From Sphingobium terrigena (GTDB lineage: Bacteria > Pseudomonadota > Alphaproteobacteria > Sphingomonadales > Sphingomonadaceae): a DNA stretch of 64,000 nucleotides. The stretch is taken from assembly GCF_003591655.1 (NCBI RefSeq), contig NZ_QVRA01000019.1, positions 17,041 to 81,040 on the forward strand, read 5' to 3'. The notes beneath the pieces were generated by a model. The model saw nothing but the letters and a program-made list of their open reading frames with translations, was not told where the DNA came from and did not search any database. The stretch's first letter is position 1, and each line of letters begins with the position of its first letter. The translations under genes and the position numbers were made by a program. Below are positions 1 through 8,525 of the stretch, in pieces.

Positions 1-681
1 CGTGTCCTAGGTGAATCGAAGAACGATACAAAAGCTATCGACTTTGCGAATTTCAATCGGCAGGATGGCGGCTCGTTTTCTTTCAAGAATGGCCATACTG
101 TATTATGGGCTGACTACGCGAATTTCAGCGACCGGCCTAACTTTGAGGCGCTTGAGTGGCTCACTGCCAGTCATGGCGATGAGAAAGCATTATGGATGAA
201 CAAGCGCATCCGCAATCTGCAACTGTTTCCTAATGTGTTTCTGATGGACCAGACCAGTAGTCAAATCAGGATCATTCAACCTGTGTCCGTCGATGAAACC
301 GAAGTTACGACATATTGCATTGCGCCCGTTGGCGAAAGTGCCAAAGCCCGTGCTTTGCGGATTCGCCAGTATGAAGACTTCTTCAACGCTAGCGGCATGG
401 CCACGCCTGACGATCTAACTGAGTTTAATAATTGCCAGATAGCTTTTGCTGCCGGAGAAGGCCGGATGAACGACATGTCGCGCGGTGCCCCAAGGTGGGA
501 ACGGGGAGCCGGCCAATTCGGTGTGGGGTTGGGCGTAGACGCAGTTCTTAGCAGTCCCGCCGTGGCTGACGAAGGCCTTTACGTGGCGATTCACGATGAG
601 TGGGTGAACCGGATGCACTTGGCGATTGATCGTGAAAGCGCTGAACTAATGGCTTTTGGGGACAAGGAATTGATTTCTTGA
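1..681 (+). CDS. Benzoate-type ring-hydroxylating dioxygenase, alpha subunit (3' part only)
   Basis: The reading frame is open from base 1 to the TGA at 679-681, so the gene begins upstream of the window. The 226 visible residues match the C-terminal catalytic half of BenA/XylX-type alpha subunits, with conserved stretches around RNLQLFPNVFLMDQ and YEDFFNASGMATPDDL. The Rieske cluster and most iron ligands would lie before the window. Such enzymes add O2 to a benzoate ring carbon and its neighbour, giving a cis-diol carboxylate. The stop overlaps the start of the beta subunit at 678, as in ben operons. The substrate range (benzoate, toluate or another aromatic acid) cannot be read from this fragment. 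Confidence 0.85.
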   Translation, partial: RVLGESKNDTKAIDFANFNRQDGGSFSFKNGHTVLWADYANFSDRPNFEALEWLTASHGDEKALWMNKRIRNLQLFPNVFLMDQTSSQIRIIQPVSVDETEVTTYCIAPVGESAKARALRIRQYEDFFNASGMATPDDLTEFNNCQIAFAAGEGRMNDMSRGAPRWERGAGQFGVGLGVDAVLSSPAVADEGLYVAIHDEWVNRMHLAIDRESAELMAFGDKELIS

Positions 682-1172
682 CGGACGTAGATGCAAGATG
701 GGTAACGGTTTGCCGTTTTTTGGGCCGGGAGGCTCAAGCGCTCGATGAAAAAGACTGGGATTCCTGGCTCGCACTCTATGCCGAGGACGCTGAATATTGG
801 GTGCCTGCCTGGGATGACCGCGAACGCCTGACGGTCGATCCGCAACGTGAAATTTCCCTGATTTATTACCATAATCGGGGCGGGCTGGAAGATAGGATCT
901 TTCGCATCCGGACTGGTCGGTCTTCGGCTAGTACGCCTCCTCCTCGTACACAGCATATATTTAGCCTGCTATCTCTGGAGGACACGGACGATGCGTTGCA
1001 TGCGCGCACGTCATGGTCCGTGACATCGGTGCTTGAAGGGGATGTTACCGTCTACAGCGGAACCGCGCACTATGATCTCTCTCCGGCAGGCAATTCCTTC
1101 GTAATCAGGCGCAAGAAGACGATTGTTATCAACGACGTCGCGAAGACCATGCTCGATGTCTACAGCATCTAA
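678..1172 (+). CDS. Benzoate-type dioxygenase, beta subunit
   Basis: A 164-residue protein of the BenB/XylY family, with the usual small-subunit length. It begins at a TTG that overlaps the alpha-subunit stop, preceded by a GGGGACAAGGAA ribosome site. Recognisable features are the N-terminal LDEKDWDSWLALYAEDAEYW segment and the C-terminal RRKKTIVINDV segment. It should form the hexamer with the upstream alpha subunit and has a structural role. No BenC reductase follows, so electrons must come from elsewhere. Family assignment is firm; substrate is not known. Confidence 0.88.
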   Translation: MTDVDARWVTVCRFLGREAQALDEKDWDSWLALYAEDAEYWVPAWDDRERLTVDPQREISLIYYHNRGGLEDRIFRIRTGRSSASTPPPRTQHIFSLLSLEDTDDALHARTSWSVTSVLEGDVTVYSGTAHYDLSPAGNSFVIRRKKTIVINDVAKTMLDVYSI

Positions 1173-2172
1173 CCGACTGATGGTCTCGTCAGGCCCTAGG
1201 CCGGTTGTTGGTACGCTGATAGGTGACCCAGCGGGTATCGGTCCGGAGGTTGTAGTCAAGGCCCTTGCAAGCGGTCTCGTTCACGACGAATCGGTCCCTG
1301 TTCTGGTCGGATCGGCCGCTGCCGTAGAGCGGGCTGTCGACTTCACAGGCGTGAAAGCGCGCGTTCGTATCATGAGATCGTTCGAGATGCCAAGCGACGA
1401 TCGGGGCGTTATCGACGTGATTGATACCGGGGCCTTGCCCGCTGGGTTTCTACCGCTGGGCGAAGATACCGAGGCCGCGGGTCACGCCACCGCGGAATGG
1501 CTCGATCAACTGGACGCGCTAGCGCGAGACGGGTCCTTCGCGGCGACGATCATGGGTCCGATCAGTACCGGCTCTCTCAAGATGGCAGGGAAGCTGGACA
1601 AAGTCATCAGCCCCACACCTGGTGAGAGCTATCTTGTTCTTTTGACCGGACCTTTACGAGTCGCGCATTTGACTGATCATATGCCCCTACGCCAAGTGAT
1701 CGACGTCATAACGGCTGACTTGGTGGCTAGGGCTATCGGGCAGGTCAACGACGCCATGCGGTCCTGGGGCATTACCCACCCGAGGATTGTGGTTGCCGGG
1801 CTCAATCCCCATGCCATGGGCGACGAAGAGCGGCTCTCCATTGCGCCGGGTGTCGAGCAGGCGAAGGCCATGGGGATCGCCGTTGAAGGACCCGTCGCAC
1901 CGGACTCGGTCTTCCGCCAGTGTATTGAGGGTCGCTACGACATGGTTTTGGCCATGTTCCACGACCAGGGGCATATTGCCGTCAAGACGTGGGGATTTTC
2001 CGGCAACTGCGTGATCATGATGGGGCCGCCCTATCTCCACATGTCGGTTGCCCATGGCACTGCCTATGACATCGTCGGCACTGGCAAGGCGGACTCTTCA
2101 ATGATGCTCAGCGCGATGCGCATCTGCGGACAACTCGCATCGGGACAGGGCTTTGGAGGAGAAACGAAATGA
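1156..2172 (+). CDS. PdxA-family dehydrogenase, probably cis-diol carboxylate dehydrogenase (TphB-like)
   Basis: About 338 residues with the PdxA fold signatures: GDPAGIGPEVV near the N-terminus, a metal-binding His in LTDHMPLRQ, GLNPHA, and FHDQGHIAVK. Vitamin B6 PdxA oxidises 4-phosphohydroxythreonine, but homologues in terephthalate operons (TphB) oxidise and decarboxylate the 1,2-dihydrodiol dicarboxylate. Its position between two oxygenases that act on aromatic acids favours the catabolic role. Start chosen at ATG 1156; ATG 1180 is an alternative and 1123 would overlap the previous gene too far. Its stop overlaps the next start (ATGA at 2169). Confidence 0.8.
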   Translation: MSTASNRLMVSSGPRPVVGTLIGDPAGIGPEVVVKALASGLVHDESVPVLVGSAAAVERAVDFTGVKARVRIMRSFEMPSDDRGVIDVIDTGALPAGFLPLGEDTEAAGHATAEWLDQLDALARDGSFAATIMGPISTGSLKMAGKLDKVISPTPGESYLVLLTGPLRVAHLTDHMPLRQVIDVITADLVARAIGQVNDAMRSWGITHPRIVVAGLNPHAMGDEERLSIAPGVEQAKAMGIAVEGPVAPDSVFRQCIEGRYDMVLAMFHDQGHIAVKTWGFSGNCVIMMGPPYLHMSVAHGTAYDIVGTGKADSSMMLSAMRICGQLASGQGFGGETK

Positions 2173-3449
2173 ATTCCATCGGATGGGTAGAGGCCGAACG
2201 ATCCACTCCGACGGCGATCGACTACAGGGTCTACCACGAGCCGGACGTCTTCGCCGCTGAGCAGCGAAACGTCTTCAAAGGTCGAACCTGGTGCTACCTG
2301 GGGCTCGATGCGGAAGTCCCCAATGCTGGCGATTTTCGAGCGACGCATGTCGGCGAAACACCCGTGGTTTTGGTGCGTGGACGAGAGGGCCAGATTCATG
2401 CCTGGGTTAACCGATGCGCGCACAAAGGAGCAACGGTGTGCCGGTCGCTACGCGGCAACCAGGCAGATGGCGCGTTCGTCTGTGTATATCACCAGTGGGC
2501 ATACGATGCCGAAGGTAAGCTGGTTGGCGTGCCGTTCCGGCGTGGCATGAAGGGCGTCGGGGGGTATGACAAGGATTTCGACCCGGCCAATCACTCGCTC
2601 GAAACGCTACGGGTTGAAAGCTACAAGGGGATGGTGTTCGGAACGTTTTCGTTGGAGATGGAGCCGCTTGAGGATTTCCTGGGTCCTGTGATGCGCAAAT
2701 ATATTGATAGGGTTTTCCATCGTCCAGTCAAAGTGCTGGGCTATGCACGTCAGTACATGTCCGGCAACTGGAAGCTCTATTCCGAAAACAGTCGGGATAG
2801 CTATCATGGTGCCTTGCTGCACCTGTTCTATCCAACCTTCGGCATCTATCGCCAAAGCCAGGACAGCGCCGGGGAGCTTGCCGAGCAAGGCTTCCATAAC
2901 GTCTTTACCGTCTCAAAGCCTAAGGGTGACATCGATTATACGTCATTTGGTGACGAGGCCAATCGGGAGATGCAGGGGGCCACGAAATTGCAGGATGAAA
3001 GTCTACTCCAGTTCCGGCCGGAGATTGCAGATGATATCGGGCTGCATATTCAGTCGCTGTTTCCATCCGTTGTGCTGCAGCAGATCCAAAACACGCTGGC
3101 GACGCGACAGATCGTGACACATAGCGTTGACAAGACCGAACTGGTCTGGACCTATTTTGGTTACGCCGATGACGATGAGGAAACGACCCGACACCGGCTG
3201 CGCAACCTGAATTTGGTGGGACCTTCCGGGCTGATATCGATGGAGGACGGCGAGGCGGTTGAACTGTGCCAGCAAGGTACCGTTGGAGCGGAAGGCAAAT
3301 ACAACTTCATCGAAATGGGCGGGGATGACGTGCGCGGATACTACGCGCCGATGGGCATGGATGAGAACGCCGTACGCGGGTTCTGGAAAGGATATCTGGA
3401 GCTGATGGACGATGCTTTAGCCCCTTCGACCGCGGAGGTGCTCGCGTGA
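2169..3449 (+). CDS. Rieske oxygenase alpha subunit, terephthalate/anthranilate type
   Basis: 426 residues. The Rieske centre is C83-x-H85 with C105-x2-H108, and the mononuclear iron site is D210, H213, H218. The segments around GETPVVLVR, CVYHQWAY, SGNWKLYSENSRDSYH and GPSGLISMEDGE resemble TphA2 (terephthalate 1,2-dioxygenase) and related AndAc/salicylate enzymes. A PdxA/TphB-like gene directly upstream and a TphA3-like subunit downstream favour an aromatic dicarboxylate or substituted benzoate as substrate. A GGAGGAG site precedes the ATG. No dedicated reductase (TphA1) is present in the window. The exact substrate is inferred only. Confidence 0.85.
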   Translation: MNSIGWVEAERSTPTAIDYRVYHEPDVFAAEQRNVFKGRTWCYLGLDAEVPNAGDFRATHVGETPVVLVRGREGQIHAWVNRCAHKGATVCRSLRGNQADGAFVCVYHQWAYDAEGKLVGVPFRRGMKGVGGYDKDFDPANHSLETLRVESYKGMVFGTFSLEMEPLEDFLGPVMRKYIDRVFHRPVKVLGYARQYMSGNWKLYSENSRDSYHGALLHLFYPTFGIYRQSQDSAGELAEQGFHNVFTVSKPKGDIDYTSFGDEANREMQGATKLQDESLLQFRPEIADDIGLHIQSLFPSVVLQQIQNTLATRQIVTHSVDKTELVWTYFGYADDDEETTRHRLRNLNLVGPSGLISMEDGEAVELCQQGTVGAEGKYNFIEMGGDDVRGYYAPMGMDENAVRGFWKGYLELMDDALAPSTAEVLA

Positions 3450-3925
3450 GCCTGGTTGATCCCGTTCTACAGGGTCTTGTCGATTCTTTGAACGCTGCTT
3501 ACGGTCTTTGCTTGGATGACGGACGGCTCGAGGAGTGGCCGGAGTTCTTCGTGGATGACTGTTTATATCAAGTGATAGCCCGCGAGAACGTGGACAACGG
3601 CTTTCCGGCTGCGGTCATGTATTGCGACAGCAAAGGCATGCTCGCCGACCGCGTGGTCGCGTTGCGTCGAGCCAACGTCTTTCCTGAACACTTCAGTCGC
3701 CACTTGATCTCGCGAGCGGTCCTAACGGCGGTCGATGCTCACGTGGTTACTGCTGAGGCGAGCTATGCCGTGCTGCAAACCCGTAACGACGGTGAGACGC
3801 GCATTTACAACGCGGGGAAGTATGTTGATCGGTTTCTTGTTGAGGACGGCGCTGCAATGCTCATGAGCCGAACGTGCGTCTACGATACCCACCGCATTGC
3901 CACCCTGCTGGCGACGCCGATCTGA
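3446..3925 (+). CDS. Rieske oxygenase beta subunit, terephthalate/anthranilate type
   Basis: 159-residue small subunit of the TphA3/AndAd type, beginning at a GTG that overlaps the alpha stop (GTGA) with GGAGGTG upstream. Visible family features are the N-terminal CLDDGRLEEWPEFFVDDCLYQV helix-strand region, split here by no gap, and the central MLADRV segment. It should pair with the 2169-3449 alpha subunit. About 55 bp separate it from the GST gene. Confidence 0.85.
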   Translation: MSLVDPVLQGLVDSLNAAYGLCLDDGRLEEWPEFFVDDCLYQVIARENVDNGFPAAVMYCDSKGMLADRVVALRRANVFPEHFSRHLISRAVLTAVDAHVVTAEASYAVLQTRNDGETRIYNAGKYVDRFLVEDGAAMLMSRTCVYDTHRIATLLATPI

Positions 3926-3980
3926 CAGTAGAGATTTTTCTGCGGTCGTTTTTACTGAAAGATGCAAGAGGAGAACCACA

Positions 3981-4586
3981 ATGCAGTTGTTCATCAGCCC
4001 CGGTGCCTGCTCGCTCGCTCCACATATTGCCCTTCTCGAAATTGGTGCGGATTTTGAAGCGGTAAAGGTCGATCTCGCCACCCGCAAGACCGACGCAGGC
4101 GACAATTTTTTGATGGTCAATTCCTCCGGGAAAGTCCCGGCCCTTGTCTTGGACAGTGGCCAAATTTTGACGGAAAATCCGGCTATTTTGCTTTATGTCG
4201 CTGATCAGAGTCCGTTATCTGGGCTGGCACCAAGCGAGGGGAGCCTTGAGCGCTATCAGTTTTTGAGCCGTCTCAACTTCCTAAGCTCTGAATTCCACAA
4301 GGCCTTTGTGCCCCTATTTGCTCCCGGAACGTCTGACGATCTCAAGGCGGCAGCAGCAGTATCGGTCCAGAATCACCTTTCTCTGCTCGAAAAGGAGCTA
4401 ACCGGTCGAGATTATTACGCCGGCAATGCGTTCAGCGTTGCGGATATTTACCTGTTCGTGATGCTGGGATGGACGCGATATGTGGGGATCGATATGTCCG
4501 GCTATCCCGCACTTGGCGCTTATTCCGGCAAGATCGGTCAGCGTCCCGCAGTGGGGGCCGCGTTCAAAGCTGAGGGATTGGACTGA
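3981..4586 (+). CDS. bphK: Glutathione S-transferase, BphK-like
   Basis: 201 residues starting at ATG 3981 behind an AAGAGGAGAA site. It opens with MQLFISPGACSLAPHIAL, placing the beta-class catalytic cysteine at C10, and contains VNSSGKVPAL and the C-terminal domain motif SVADIYLFVMLGW. BphK-type GSTs are common in biphenyl and PAH clusters, where they are thought to detoxify or dehalogenate pathway by-products. It closes the first oxygenase block. The following 183 bp are non-coding and may carry the promoter for the meta-cleavage operon. Confidence 0.88.
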   Translation: MQLFISPGACSLAPHIALLEIGADFEAVKVDLATRKTDAGDNFLMVNSSGKVPALVLDSGQILTENPAILLYVADQSPLSGLAPSEGSLERYQFLSRLNFLSSEFHKAFVPLFAPGTSDDLKAAAAVSVQNHLSLLEKELTGRDYYAGNAFSVADIYLFVMLGWTRYVGIDMSGYPALGAYSGKIGQRPAVGAAFKAEGLD

Positions 4587-4626
4587 GCCTTCGCAAAATG
4601 CGTCTCGCAGGCACATAATCCGCGAC

Positions 4627-4712
4627 ATGCATTCCCCATTTGCAAATGCGTTCTCTTTAGTGCAATAATGAGTAAGTCGTTCGAAGCGTTCTAAGCAATG
4701 CATTTCCCATTT
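4627..4712. repeat. Two near-identical 15-bp direct repeats plus a palindrome upstream of xylF
   Basis: ATGCATTCCCCATTT at 4627-4641 and ATGCATTTCCCATTT at 4698-4712 match at 14 of 15 bases, 71 bp apart. A perfect 12-bp palindrome, CATTTGCAAATG, lies at 4637-4648. The pair sits in the only sizeable gap before the meta-cleavage operon (next start 4770), so they may be regulator sites. No clear -35/-10 or sigma54 box was recognised. Confidence 0.5.
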
Positions 4713-4769
4713 TAGCGACAGAAAATAGCGGCGCAGGAGTGTAGAAAATGATAGATTGGGAGAGCTAAG

Positions 4770-5618
4770 GTGGCCGTAACGAAAGATGTCGCGCGCCCCG
4801 AGATCGGCACGTCGCTGGTTGTCGATGGCAGTGTAACCAACTATCATGATGTGGGAGAGGGCGCTCCGGTTCTGCTGATCCACGGATCCGGTCCCGGAGT
4901 AACCGCTTGGGCTAATTGGCGGCTAAACATGCCTGAACTTGCCAAGCGTTTCCGCGTTATCGCACCGGATATGTTTGGGTTCGGCTATTCCGATTCCAAG
5001 GGCAGGATCGAAGACAAGCAGGTCTGGGTCAGCCAGTTAGTCACCTTGCTTGACGAAATGGGTATCGACAAGGTGTCAATGGTCGGCAACTCGTTCGGCG
5101 GCGGTATTACCCTCGCTTTCATGATCGCCCATCCAGATCGCGTGGAACGGGCTGTGCTAATGGGGCCGGCGGGCATTAATTTTCCGATCACACCGGCACT
5201 GGATCAAGTCTGGGGCTATGAACCATCGGTAGAGGCCATGCGCTCTTCTCTAAAGTTTCTGGCTTGGGATCAGAGCAGGCTGACGGAAGACCTGATCCAG
5301 TCCCGGTACGAAGCGAGCGCGCGACCGGACGCGCATGAGCCCTATCACGCGACCTTTGGCGGCGAAGACCGTCAGCGCAATGTAGCGATGTTGGCAAGCC
5401 GCGAAGAAGATATTGCCGCGTTGAAGCATGAGACACTGATCCTGCACGGTCGTTTCGATCAGGTCATTCCGTTGGACTCGAGTGTGCGCATGGCAAATCT
5501 GCTGCCCCGCGCCGACTTGCAGGTGTTCGGCGAGTGCGGCCATTGGGTCCAGATCGAACGGATGGCCAGTTTCAATCGAATTGTGTCTGAATTTTTCACG
5601 AACGGCCTGAAGGCCTGA
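4770..5618 (+). CDS. xylF: 2-hydroxymuconic semialdehyde hydrolase (meta-cleavage product hydrolase)
   Basis: 282-residue alpha/beta hydrolase starting at GTG 4770 behind GGGAGAG. The nucleophile is S108 in GNSFGGG, the acid D230 in HGRFD and the base H258 in CGHWVQIE; the oxyanion region is HGSGPGVTAWANW. It hydrolyses the ring-fission product of catechol to formate and 2-hydroxypent-2,4-dienoate (DmpD/XylF reaction). It is the first gene of an uninterrupted lower-pathway operon. Other meta-cleavage hydrolases (BphD, MhpC) share this fold, but position next to xylE and xylG favours XylF. Confidence 0.9.
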   Translation: MAVTKDVARPEIGTSLVVDGSVTNYHDVGEGAPVLLIHGSGPGVTAWANWRLNMPELAKRFRVIAPDMFGFGYSDSKGRIEDKQVWVSQLVTLLDEMGIDKVSMVGNSFGGGITLAFMIAHPDRVERAVLMGPAGINFPITPALDQVWGYEPSVEAMRSSLKFLAWDQSRLTEDLIQSRYEASARPDAHEPYHATFGGEDRQRNVAMLASREEDIAALKHETLILHGRFDQVIPLDSSVRMANLLPRADLQVFGECGHWVQIERMASFNRIVSEFFTNGLKA

Positions 5619-5637
5619 TTGGACTAGGAGAACTAGA

Positions 5638-6561
5638 ATGGCTTTGACCGGTGTACTCCGCCCTGGATATGTGCAGTTGCGGGTTCTGGACCTTGAAGAG
5701 TCCATCCTTCATTATCGCGACCGGATCGGTCTCAATCTCGTCAGCGTTGAAGGCGGTCGCGCCTTTTTCCAGGCTTTCGATGAGTTTGACCGCCACAGCA
5801 TCATCCTGCGCGAGGCGGATTCGGCCGGTCTGGACAGAATGGGGTTCAAGGTCGCGAAGGATTCGGACTTGGATCATTTTGCCGAGCGCCTGCTCGATGC
5901 GGGCGTGCATGTCGATGTCATTCCGGCCGGTGAGGAACCCGGGGTTGGGCGGAAGATCCGTTTCAATACGCCAACCGGACATATGTTCGACCTTTTTGCG
6001 GAAATGGAGCTGTCCGAAACCGGACCTGCAGTCCGAAATCCCGATGTCTGGATTGCCGAACCGCGAGGAATGCGCGCGACGCGTTTTGATCATTGCGCAC
6101 TCAACGGCGTGGACATTTCAGCAAGCGCCAAGATTTTCGTCGAAGCTCTGGACTTCTCAGTAACCGAGGAATTGGTCGACGAAGCCTCCGGTCAACGCCT
6201 CGGAATATTCCTGTCGTGCAGCAACAAGGCCCACGACGTCGCTTTTCTGGGATATCCGGAAGACGGCCGTATTCACCACACCTCTTTCTGCCTTGAATCC
6301 TGGCATGACGTCGGGCACGCAGCTGACATTATCAGCCGTTACGATATCTCGCTCGATATCGGGCCGACGCGCCATGGTATCACCCGCGGCCAGACGATCT
6401 ATTTCTTCGACCCGTCCGGCAATCGCAACGAGACGTTCAGCGGCGGTTATTTCTACTATCCGGACAACCCACGCCGCATGTGGCAGGCCGAGAATGCCGG
6501 CAAGGCGATCTTCTATTATGAAAAGGCACTGAACGACCGCTTCATGACGGTCAATACCTGA
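5638..6561 (+). CDS. xylE: Catechol 2,3-dioxygenase
   Basis: 307 residues, the normal length for type I extradiol dioxygenases with two VOC domains. Fe(II) ligands are H152 (RFDHCAL), H214 (RIHHTSF) and E265 (GNRNETF), matching the XylE positions closely. It ends in NDRFMTVNT as XylE enzymes do. It opens catechols between C2 and C3 to 2-hydroxymuconic semialdehyde or alkyl derivatives. It lies 19 bp after xylF with a GGAGAACTAGA ribosome site. A XylT-type ferredoxin for reactivating oxidised iron is at 12314. Confidence 0.95.
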   Translation: MALTGVLRPGYVQLRVLDLEESILHYRDRIGLNLVSVEGGRAFFQAFDEFDRHSIILREADSAGLDRMGFKVAKDSDLDHFAERLLDAGVHVDVIPAGEEPGVGRKIRFNTPTGHMFDLFAEMELSETGPAVRNPDVWIAEPRGMRATRFDHCALNGVDISASAKIFVEALDFSVTEELVDEASGQRLGIFLSCSNKAHDVAFLGYPEDGRIHHTSFCLESWHDVGHAADIISRYDISLDIGPTRHGITRGQTIYFFDPSGNRNETFSGGYFYYPDNPRRMWQAENAGKAIFYYEKALNDRFMTVNT

Positions 6562-6563
6562 CC

Positions 6564-6995
6564 ATGGACGGCCTGGTGACCATCCGGACAATCGGACACG
6601 CCCTTGCCGCTCAAGCGGTTTCGGCTTCGGTTGCCAAGGGACAGGAAGCCGGCTGCGCGGTCGTTGCCGCAGTCATCGGGGGAGGGGGCGATTTGGTGGC
6701 AATGCTGCGCGCGAGCGGCGCACCATTCCCCTCGTCGCAGATCGCTCAGGACAAGGCTTATACCGCTGCCAGCTTCAGGGTTTCGACCCTTGAAGTGTAC
6801 CAGATGGTAGCGGGCAATCCAGCTCTGAGCACCGGTCTGGCGATTCAACCGGGAATTGTAATGTTCGGCGGAGGACTGCCGATCGTAATCGACGGCGAAT
6901 TCGTCGGCGCAATCGGCGTCTCGGGTGGGTCTGAAGAACTCGATATTGCATGTGCGAACGCCGGCTTGTCAGCGATCGGCGGGCGACAGTACTAA
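6564..6995 (+). CDS. GlcG/HbpS-family heme-binding-like small protein
   Basis: 143 residues of the DUF336 (GlcG/HbpS) family, shown by FGGGLPIVIDGEFVGAIGVSGG and the C-terminal cysteine-containing helix. These proteins recur inside meta-cleavage and glycolate operons; their function is unproven, with heme or cobalamin-related binding proposed for some. It sits 2 bp after xylE and before xylG, so it is cotranscribed with the pathway. Confidence 0.75.
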   Translation: MDGLVTIRTIGHALAAQAVSASVAKGQEAGCAVVAAVIGGGGDLVAMLRASGAPFPSSQIAQDKAYTAASFRVSTLEVYQMVAGNPALSTGLAIQPGIVMFGGGLPIVIDGEFVGAIGVSGGSEELDIACANAGLSAIGGRQY

Positions 6996-7036
6996 GAAGT
7001 CTGCACATGCAGATAAGATTGGAACGAAGTAAGCAG

Positions 7037-8521
7037 ATGAACAGCAATATGTCTAGATCCGTGACCGACACCATTCTTAATTTCATCGCGGGTTCATATC
7101 GCGAGGGCGGGGATGGCAAGACGTTTGTCAACGTTAACCCGGCGACCGGCCGGGAGATTGGCACGGTTCATGAAGCGAGCGAAGCTGACGTGGCCGACGC
7201 TGTCGCGGCGGCAAAGGCAGCGCTCAATGGTCCGTGGGGCAGTATGACGACGGCCGAACGGCTTAAACTGATTAGTGCCGTAGCCACGGAGATCGAGCGT
7301 CGTTCGGACGACTTTCTCGAGGCCGAGGTAGCCGACACGGGCAAACCGCGTCACATTGCCTCGCACATCGACATTCCTCGCGGCGCCGCGAATTTTCGCA
7401 TGTTCGCCGATGTCGTTGCGACCATGCCGACTGAATCGTTCAACACGCCGACGCCTGATGGCGGGCAGGCGATCAACTATGCCGTGCGCAAGCCCAAGGG
7501 CGTGATCGCGGTGATATGCCCGTGGAATTTTCCATTGCTGCTTATGACTTGGAAGGTCGGACCCGCTCTGGCCTGCGGTAATACGGTGGTGGTCAAGCCG
7601 TCGGAAGAGACGCCCAGGACCGCGACCCTCTTGGGCGAGGTGATGAATGCAGTCGGGATGCCCGAGGGTGTGTTCAATGTCGTCCATGGTTTCGGCGCGG
7701 GTTCGGCTGGGGAATATCTGACTTCACACAAGGATGTCGACGCAATTACCTTCACCGGCGAGACCGGAACTGGCCAGGCGATCATGCAGAAGGCCGCTGT
7801 CGGGGTCCGGGACGTTTCTTTCGAGCTCGGCGGAAAGAATGCGGCGATCGTCTTTGCCGACGCCGATCTCGACAAGGCAATCGAGGGACTTTCGCGCTCG
7901 GTCTTCCTCAACACCGGCCAGGTCTGCCTCGGCACGGAGAGGGTCTATGTCGAACGTCCGCTATACGACGAATTTGTCCGGCGGATGGCGCGGGCCGCAG
8001 AGGCGTTTAGACCCGGCGCCATCGGCGATCCGGCCTATCTTGGCCCGCTGATCAGCGCGGAGCACCGAGACAAGGTCCTCAACTATTACGCGAAAGCGAT
8101 AGAAGAAGGGGCAACGGTCGTGGTCGGCGGCGGGATCCCCAAGATCGATGGAGAGCACGCGGACGGCTTCTATATCGAGCCAACATTATGGACCGGCCTT
8201 GCGCACGACAGCACCGTGATGCGCGAAGAAATCTTCGGACCATGCTGCGGGGTTATTCCGTTCGACACGGAGGATGAGGTCACCGCACTGGCCAACGACA
8301 CCGCTTATGGTCTGTGCGCGACGGTATGGACCGAGAATGTCTCGCGCGCGCACCGGGTGGCTGCGACCATGCGCGTGGGCGTGTGCTGGGTCAACTGCTG
8401 GTTCCTGCGCGATTTGCGCACGGCATTTGGCGGATCGGGTCAATCCGGGATCGGCCGGGAGGGGGGCGTCCATAGCCTCGAATTCTACACTGAAACCGCA
8501 AATATCTGCCTGAAGCTTTGA
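7037..8521 (+). CDS. xylG: 2-hydroxymuconic semialdehyde dehydrogenase
   Basis: 494-residue aldehyde dehydrogenase with the catalytic cysteine C297 (NTGQVCLGTERV) and general base E263 (FELGGKNA), plus the NAD-site VICPWNFPLL and FTGETGTG. The LRDLRTAFGGSGQSGIGREGG C-terminal region, in two parts, is typical of DmpC/XylG. It oxidises the aldehyde from catechol cleavage to 4-oxalocrotonate, opening the oxalocrotonate branch completed by xylH and xylI below. Start set at ATG 7037; ATG 7007 is possible. Confidence 0.92.
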   Translation: MNSNMSRSVTDTILNFIAGSYREGGDGKTFVNVNPATGREIGTVHEASEADVADAVAAAKAALNGPWGSMTTAERLKLISAVATEIERRSDDFLEAEVADTGKPRHIASHIDIPRGAANFRMFADVVATMPTESFNTPTPDGGQAINYAVRKPKGVIAVICPWNFPLLLMTWKVGPALACGNTVVVKPSEETPRTATLLGEVMNAVGMPEGVFNVVHGFGAGSAGEYLTSHKDVDAITFTGETGTGQAIMQKAAVGVRDVSFELGGKNAAIVFADADLDKAIEGLSRSVFLNTGQVCLGTERVYVERPLYDEFVRRMARAAEAFRPGAIGDPAYLGPLISAEHRDKVLNYYAKAIEEGATVVVGGGIPKIDGEHADGFYIEPTLWTGLAHDSTVMREEIFGPCCGVIPFDTEDEVTALANDTAYGLCATVWTENVSRAHRVAATMRVGVCWVNCWFLRDLRTAFGGSGQSGIGREGGVHSLEFYTETANICLKL

Positions 8522-8525
8522 GATC

